A DNA stretch of 47,292 nucleotides from Bacillota bacterium (lineage in GTDB: Bacteria; Bacillota; UBA4882; UBA8346), in the NCBI GenBank assembly GCA_023410535.1, contig JAEYPR010000018.1, positions 1 through 47,292 of the forward strand. Direction: 5' to 3'. Of the stretch, positions 42,325 through 47,292 are shown in pieces. A program made the translations under genes and the position numbers. Position 1 is the first letter of the stretch; each line of letters begins with the position of its first letter. The notes beneath the pieces were generated by a model that saw only the letters and a list, made by a program, of their open reading frames with translations, did not search any database and was not told the DNA's origin.

Positions 42325-45300
42325 ATGGAAAAAGAAACGCTCCAGATCTTAATCGTCAGCCATGACGAAGCGGATGTGCGAATGGTTAACAACGCAGCAA
42401 GCGCGGAAACGATTGCGGTGGCAGTGCGGCAAGTGGATCAACCCGCCCAATGGCAACTGATCGACACTTCGAATTGGGACCTAATCGTTTGGAATCTCGA
42501 TTGCGGCGCTGACCTTGACCGGATTCAGCCGTTTTTTGCGCAAACCGCTCCTCTGTTATTGCTTGTGACGGCGGATCCGACCAAGGGTCCCGCTACGCAA
42601 TTATCAGTGCCCTATTATGATCTAATTTACCGCGACCGGACCGTTAGGCCGACTCGCGGTGTTCAGCATGCCTTACGGGAGGCTGTTCTACACCGGCGTC
42701 TGCGGCATCAGAACAGTTCGCGCCGGGGGACCGAACCGATCTATTCATTACTTGATTGCATGGGTGAAGGGGTGCTCGTAACCGATGACGAACTGCGGGT
42801 GGTCTTTCTCAACCGGATGGGCGAGGCGATCTTGGGTTGTTCGATGGACGAGGCGCTTTTGAAGCCGGCTCGGGAAGTTTTTCAATTGATTCATGGCCAG
42901 ACCGGAGCACCGATTGATAATCCGTTCGCCGTTGTGCTTGGAGACGGCGTCAAAATTACGCTACCCGGCGACGCGGCGTTGGTTGCCTATGATCAATCAT
43001 TGAAAATGATCTCGGCGAGTAGTGCGCCGGTTCAAAATCAGGCGGGGATCACTTACGGGGTGATCGTAGTGTTTCGCGATATTACCAAACAATTGCAGAT
43101 TGAGGCGTTGGTTGCCGATCAGGAGCACCTACAGCAGGCGATTTTGAATAATATTCCCGATTTGGCGTGGTTAAAGGATACCTCAGGCAGATATATCGCG
43201 GTGAATGACGCGTTCTGCGCGATCTTAGGACTGCCGCGCCAGGCGATTATCGGCAAAAGCGATCTGGAGTTATGGCCTGACGGGCTGGGTGCTAATTTTG
43301 TCCGAGGCGATCAAGAAGTAAATGATTCACGTCAACAACTCTGTATCGAAGCGGTCCTGCCCGTCAGCGACGGGACGGAACGGTGGCTGGAGACGATTAA
43401 GTCGCCCATCTGTGATCACCAAGGTAATCTGATCGGGACCAGCGGGTTGGCCCGCGAGGTGACCGAACGGAAGAAAGTTGCCGCCGAATTGCTGGCCAGC
43501 AAAGAAAAGTACGCTTCGTTATTTGCCAATATGTCCGATGGGTTTGCCTATCATCAGGTGATTTTTGATGAATATCAGACCCCGGTAGATTATATTACCC
43601 TTGAAGTGAATGACGCTTTCCTCCGGTTGACCGGATTTCAAAAGGACGAGATAATCGGTCAACCCATCTCGCAACTGATCGCGGCTAAAAAGTATCTGAT
43701 CGAGCGTCAGATTCAGATCTTCGGGATGGTCGCCTTATCGGGTGAAAGCGTTAAAATCAACTTTCTCTCGGAGACGTCCAATTGTTGGCTTTCCTTGTAT
43801 GTTTACAGTCCGCGTCAGGGGTATTTCGCCTTGATCGTCTCCGACGTTACCGAGAACAAACTGGCCGAAGCCGAGATGAAGCAGGCGATTGAGACAGCTG
43901 AAGCGGCCAACAAAGCCAAGTCGGAGTTTTTGGCCAATATGAGTCATGAGATTCGCACCCCCCTCAACGGGATCACCGGAATGATCGATTTGACGCTGCT
44001 GACCGGATTGGACTCGGAACAACGGGAGAATCTCAGCATTGCCAAACAGTGCGCCGGTACGTTATTGAGCGTGATTAACGATATTTTGGATTTTTCCAAG
44101 ATTGAAGCGGGAATGATCGACATCGAGCATACCTCGTTCAGTTTGGACGATCTGGTGGATAAAGCCTTAAGCGCTCACCGTTCGCGGGCCACCGAAAAAG
44201 GTTTGGAGCTCTCGGTCGAAGTCAATCCTTCCACGCCGCGCTCGTTGATTGGCGCGCCGTTCCGGTTGTTGCAAGTCCTGAATAACTTATTGTCCAACGC
44301 GGTCAAGTTCACCGATGCCGGAAGTGTTAAACTGATTATCTATCACAGCTACGATCAACGCGACGACCTGTTTCTCCGGTTTGAGGTGCGGGACACGGGG
44401 ATTGGGATCGATGTCGCCGATATGAGCCGGCTCTTTAAAACCTTCAGTCAGGTGGACGGATCGTTTACCCGCCGTTTTGGCGGGACCGGCTTGGGTTTGG
44501 TCATCGCCAAACGGCTGGTTAACTTGATGGGCGGCGAGATTGAAGTCTATAGTGAAAAAGCCAAAGGGAGCACGTTCTACTTTACCGTTCCGGTGGCGGT
44601 TGACGGACCGCGGATCGTCAAGACCGAGCAGGACGCGCCCGAGTACTTTGACCTGAGCGCCACCGGGATTCGCACCTTGCTGGTGGAGGATGACCCGGTC
44701 AATCAAAAAACCATCGGCAAAATGCTGGACAAGATCGGCTTATTGGCCGACATTGCCCAGGGCGGCCGCGACGCTTTAGGTAAACTGGCCGCAAATCGTT
44801 ACGATATCATTCTGATGGACATTCAAATGCCGGATATGGATGGGATTGAAACCACCCGGCGCATTCGGGAGAATGAAACATCAGATAATAAAGATATTCC
44901 GGTGATTGCCTTAACCGCTCACGCTTTTCAGAGCGACGCCCAAAAGTTTCTTGACGCCGGGATGGATGGTTACGTTGCGAAGCCGATTTCGATGTTGAAA
45001 TTGTCGCAGACCATTGCCGAATGTTTACGAATTGGGAAGGCAAAAGCGGAAACACCCAAAGACGGACCGGCACTAACGCCGAATCCGGTCATCGTTCATA
45101 CCGAAGGAGGTATTGATCTTTTCTTGCAACAGATGGCGGAAGCGATCCCCATACATGATTACGACGCCATCGAACGCAGCGCCAATCACCTGAAATTAGC
45201 GGCGCTTGAGAAAAATGATACGACCGCCAAACAACTCGCATTTAAATTGGAGATGGCAGCTCGAAAAGCGGATGACGAAGGCATTGTTTTACTGCAGCAA

Positions 45301-45351
45301 CAGCTAGTGCAATGTATTGCCGATCGAAAAGACAAAGGGGGTATATCGTAG
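42325..45351 (+). CDS. Hybrid sensor histidine kinase in the chemotaxis operon
   Basis: A 1008-residue soluble kinase. The N-terminal 110 residues look like a degenerate receiver (QILIVSHDEADVRMVNN). Three PAS-type domains follow (about 145-250, 265-385 and 390-510). HisKA has the phosphorylated His in NMSHEIRTPLNGI near 540; HATPase has DTGIGI and GGTGLGLVIAKRL; a complete receiver has its Asp in ILMDIQMPDMDG near 832. The C-terminal 90 residues resemble an HPt helix bundle with ANHLKLAALEKN in place of the usual AHxLKGAS, so phosphotransfer is uncertain although the His (about 955) remains. No membrane spans. GAGGGTTGA precedes the ATG. The stop shares a base with the next start. Confidence 0.93.
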   Translation: MEKETLQILIVSHDEADVRMVNNAASAETIAVAVRQVDQPAQWQLIDTSNWDLIVWNLDCGADLDRIQPFFAQTAPLLLLVTADPTKGPATQLSVPYYDLIYRDRTVRPTRGVQHALREAVLHRRLRHQNSSRRGTEPIYSLLDCMGEGVLVTDDELRVVFLNRMGEAILGCSMDEALLKPAREVFQLIHGQTGAPIDNPFAVVLGDGVKITLPGDAALVAYDQSLKMISASSAPVQNQAGITYGVIVVFRDITKQLQIEALVADQEHLQQAILNNIPDLAWLKDTSGRYIAVNDAFCAILGLPRQAIIGKSDLELWPDGLGANFVRGDQEVNDSRQQLCIEAVLPVSDGTERWLETIKSPICDHQGNLIGTSGLAREVTERKKVAAELLASKEKYASLFANMSDGFAYHQVIFDEYQTPVDYITLEVNDAFLRLTGFQKDEIIGQPISQLIAAKKYLIERQIQIFGMVALSGESVKINFLSETSNCWLSLYVYSPRQGYFALIVSDVTENKLAEAEMKQAIETAEAANKAKSEFLANMSHEIRTPLNGITGMIDLTLLTGLDSEQRENLSIAKQCAGTLLSVINDILDFSKIEAGMIDIEHTSFSLDDLVDKALSAHRSRATEKGLELSVEVNPSTPRSLIGAPFRLLQVLNNLLSNAVKFTDAGSVKLIIYHSYDQRDDLFLRFEVRDTGIGIDVADMSRLFKTFSQVDGSFTRRFGGTGLGLVIAKRLVNLMGGEIEVYSEKAKGSTFYFTVPVAVDGPRIVKTEQDAPEYFDLSATGIRTLLVEDDPVNQKTIGKMLDKIGLLADIAQGGRDALGKLAANRYDIILMDIQMPDMDGIETTRRIRENETSDNKDIPVIALTAHAFQSDAQKFLDAGMDGYVAKPISMLKLSQTIAECLRIGKAKAETPKDGPALTPNPVIVHTEGGIDLFLQQMAEAIPIHDYDAIERSANHLKLAALEKNDTTAKQLAFKLEMAARKADDEGIVLLQQQLVQCIADRKDKGGIS

Positions 45352-45746
45352 TGAAAATTCTGATTGTTGAAGATGATTTGGCCAGCCGCAAGTTTATGTT
45401 TAAATTTATGTCGATGTATGGGGATTGCGATATTACCGTAAACGGGATGGAAGCGATTGAAGCCTTTTTGATGGCTTGGGATGAGGGTCAACCCTACGAT
45501 CTGATTTGCCTGGATATTATGATGCCGAAAGTGGACGGATTGAAAACGCTCAAGACCATCCGGGAAATTGAAAAACAACGGGAAGTGCCTGATGCTGAAC
45601 GGGTAAAAGTCATTATGACCACCGCACTCAATGAAACCCAGAATGTCTTTGAAGCCTTTGACTCGGGTTGCGAGGCGTATGCCGCGAAGCCGATTGACAC
45701 CGGTAAATTGCTTGAAGTGATGAAAAAACTGAATTTGATCAGTTAA
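45351..45746 (+). CDS. CheY-like single-domain response regulator
   Basis: A 131-residue stand-alone receiver. Acidic pair at D8/D9, phosphoacceptor Asp55 in LICLDIMMPKVDG, Thr in VIMTTAL and Lys in AAKPID. GTG 45351 overlaps the TAG of the hybrid kinase, with AAAGGGGG about nine bases upstream. It could be the CheY of this operon or the output of the hybrid kinase; the sequence cannot decide. A terminator follows. Confidence 0.93.
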   Translation: MKILIVEDDLASRKFMFKFMSMYGDCDITVNGMEAIEAFLMAWDEGQPYDLICLDIMMPKVDGLKTLKTIREIEKQREVPDAERVKVIMTTALNETQNVFEAFDSGCEAYAAKPIDTGKLLEVMKKLNLIS

Positions 45747-45772
45747 CCGTCCGCGTTCATATTGTCATGATG

Positions 45773-45800
45773 AAACCTTCCCTTCGGAAGGTTTTTTGTT
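45773..45800 (+). terminator. Intrinsic terminator of the chemotaxis operon
   Basis: Stem AAACCTTCC 45773-45781 with GGAAGGTTT 45786-45794, CTTC loop, followed by TTTGTTTTT. Confidence 0.9.
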
Positions 45801-45879
45801 TTTGCTTGATTTTAACTTGACCATCTTTATAAAATAAAGTAAATTATGATCATTAATTAGTAAAACAAGGAGATTATCG

Positions 45880-46353
45880 ATGAATAGTTTTGATTTGAAA
45901 ATTATTCGCTGTTTGATGCGCAACGCCCGGACTACCTGGGCGGAGCTAGGAACCTTGTTAGGTCTGACGGCCCCGGCTGCGGCCGACCGGGTGCGGCGGC
46001 TGGAGGAACGTGGCGTGATCAAAGGGTATGCCGCGGTAGTAGACCCCGAGGCGGTCGGTTGTATGGTGACCGCCTATATTAGCGTGACGCTCGCCAAACC
46101 GGCGGACCGGAAGGGTTTCCTGATTCAAATTGCCGCATTGCCGCAAGTGCAGGAATGTCACCATATCGCCGGGGACTACGATTATTTGCTGAAGATCCGC
46201 AACCGTACGCTGCGGGGGTTGGAGGCGTTTGTCAGCGAAGCGCTGAAAGAGATCCCCGGCGTGGTCAAAACTCATACCACCATTGTCATGTCAACGCTGA
46301 AAGAAACGCCGGTATTGCCGGTTTGGGAAGAACCGATTGCACCGGAGCAGTGA
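45880..46353 (+). CDS. Lrp/AsnC-family transcriptional regulator
   Basis: A 157-residue regulator. An N-terminal helix-turn-helix (LRNARTTWAELGTLLGLTAP-type segment, about 10-45) is followed by the RAM ligand-binding domain with YISVTLAKPADRKGF and GDYDYLLKIRN. ACAAGGAGA lies six bases before the ATG. The exporter gene follows 24 bases downstream, so Lrp-type control of amino-acid export is likely, as in LysG/LysE-like pairs. Confidence 0.93.
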   Translation: MNSFDLKIIRCLMRNARTTWAELGTLLGLTAPAAADRVRRLEERGVIKGYAAVVDPEAVGCMVTAYISVTLAKPADRKGFLIQIAALPQVQECHHIAGDYDYLLKIRNRTLRGLEAFVSEALKEIPGVVKTHTTIVMSTLKETPVLPVWEEPIAPEQ

Positions 46354-46377
46354 GCGAAATCAGAAAGGGTGTACCGA

Positions 46378-46989
46378 ATGGACTGGGCGTTACTTTGGAA
46401 AGGGATTGGGATTGGTTTTTCGATCGCGGCTCCGGTGGGGCCGATTGGCATGTTATGTATTCGCCGGACATTAGTGGGGGGACCGTTGGCCGGACTGGCC
46501 ACCGGCCTGGGAGCGGCGACCGCCGATAGTTTTTACGGTTGCGTGGCCGGGTTTGGTTTGACGGTGATTAGTCAAGTTTTAGTCGCCCAACAGTTATGGT
46601 TGCAGTTGGTCGGCGGATTGTTTCTATTGTATCTGGGAATCAAGACTTTTCGCAGCCGGCCGGCGCAGTTGCAAACGGAATCGACCCGGCTGGGACTGGC
46701 CGGAAGTTACTTTACTACTTTGGGGCTAACGTTAACCAACCCGATGACGATCATGTCATTTTCGGCGGTCTTTGCCGGATTGGGTCTGGGGCTCAACAGC
46801 GCCACCGGTGCCACTCCACTGTGGCTGGTCGGCGGAGTGTTTTTGGGATCGGCCTTATGGTGGCTGTTGCTCAGCAGTCTGGTCGGAAGCGTGGGCAAAC
46901 GGATTGTCGGGGATAAACTAATCTGGCTGCACCGGTTTTCAGGGGTTGTGCTTGCGGGATTTGGCGTGGCGGCGTTGGTGTGGAGATGA
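46378..46989 (+). CDS. LysE/RhtB-family amino-acid exporter
   Basis: A 203-residue membrane protein with about six spans. The family start GFSIAAPVGPIGMLCIRRTL, the GLGAATADSFYG loop, LFLLYLGIKTFRSRP and LTLTNPMTIMSF are typical of LysE translocators. ATG 46378 is used; an upstream GTG (46369) overlaps the AAAGGGTG site. Cotranscribed with the Lrp-family gene; the exported amino acid is unknown. Confidence 0.93.
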   Translation: MDWALLWKGIGIGFSIAAPVGPIGMLCIRRTLVGGPLAGLATGLGAATADSFYGCVAGFGLTVISQVLVAQQLWLQLVGGLFLLYLGIKTFRSRPAQLQTESTRLGLAGSYFTTLGLTLTNPMTIMSFSAVFAGLGLGLNSATGATPLWLVGGVFLGSALWWLLLSSLVGSVGKRIVGDKLIWLHRFSGVVLAGFGVAALVWR

Positions 46990-47292
46990 ACAGTTTGGTT
47001 GCCCGCTTCATTCTCGTTTTCTCCAGAAGAAACGTGGCTGCTTATTCTGTCCACCCAAAACTAAAGTTCCGGGCTCCGTTCGAAAGCCTCAAGCTCTTTC
47101 ATAATCACGACATTTGCCGATCAGACTTTAAATCCTCAGAAGCTTTCCCGAAAATCCTCTGCTGGGACAGTGTCAATATTTTTGTGTAAACTCCAAAACT
47201 TAAAAAAGATATTTGGATAAACGGTCCTCGAAAAGGATGGAAAGGTTAGCGATAATCGACTTCCAATTAGGGACCGAGCGAGTCCAATCTTT
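46990..47292. other. Right-edge stretch without a recognisable gene
   Basis: A 69-codon frame overlapping the exporter's end (46980-47189) has no ribosome binding site and an unlikely composition. I see no clear terminator, repeat or promoter. Confidence 0.4.

Noticed and set aside
47020..47040. Fourth copy of the dispersed element at the right edge (AGAAACGTGGCTG)
   Set aside because: Only the AAACGTGGCTG core matches; the left half of the element is missing, so it may be chance.

Overview
The window looks like chromosomal DNA of an anaerobic, probably spore-forming and motile member of the Bacillota. The reasons are strong AGGAGG-type ribosome binding sites with frequent TTG and GTG starts, two SAM-I (S-box) riboswitches, three Rex-type operators in front of a trimeric [FeFe]-hydrogenase operon, small glycine-rich single-membrane-span proteins that resemble the YjcZ/SscA sporulation family, and promoter-like sites that fit the mother-cell sigma-K pattern. 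I cannot name a genus. I saw no rRNA, tRNA, CRISPR array or insertion sequence.

Layout. 0.4-1.4 kb: a Gfo/Idh/MocA oxidoreductase. 1.6-8.4 kb: an accessory locus, probably sporulation-linked. It holds an NlpC/P60 hydrolase, at least six proteins of 36-78 residues with membrane segments (four share one GIAFLLFLI-type membrane motif), two AprX-like S8 subtilases without signal peptides, a stand-alone copy of their pro-domain, and two paralogous ~52-residue proteins on the minus strand that bracket the locus. Most of these small genes start at TTG/ATG codons with very good Shine-Dalgarno sites. 8.5-9.4 kb: patatin-like phospholipase. 9.6-14.4 kb: copper export (CopA, CopZ) followed by an OmpR-type response regulator and sensor kinase. 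14.5-18.5 kb: TcdA, then divergent metY and metA, each behind its own SAM-I riboswitch. The MetA sequence predicts O-acetylhomoserine, which is the substrate of MetY.

18.6-26.9 kb: an IscR-like Rrf2 regulator, a membrane-anchored MutS-like ATPase, an AlkD-like glycosylase, an orphan contractile tail-sheath protein, a secreted protein, glycerol-1-phosphate dehydrogenase, a striking array of degenerate direct repeats with 21-bp period, a tiny lipoprotein and a four-span membrane protein. 27.0-29.1 kb: a two-gene NAD salvage operon (pncA-pncB, overlapping). 29.3-33.7 kb: Rex-controlled hydC-hydB-hydA. 33.9 kb: YbaK-type deacylase. 34.5-45.7 kb: a chemotaxis operon behind a sigma-28-like promoter (cheA, a large MCP with HAMP-like repeats, cheW, cheR, cheB, a hybrid histidine kinase, a CheY-like receiver). 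45.9-47.0 kb: Lrp/AsnC regulator and LysE-family exporter.

The most unusual parts are the 1.6-8.4 kb micro-protein/subtilase locus with its shared promoter architecture and orphan pro-domain, the 21-bp repeat array at 26.0-26.2 kb, and a dispersed ~55-bp intergenic element found three times. All assignments rest on reading the sequence; no database search was run.
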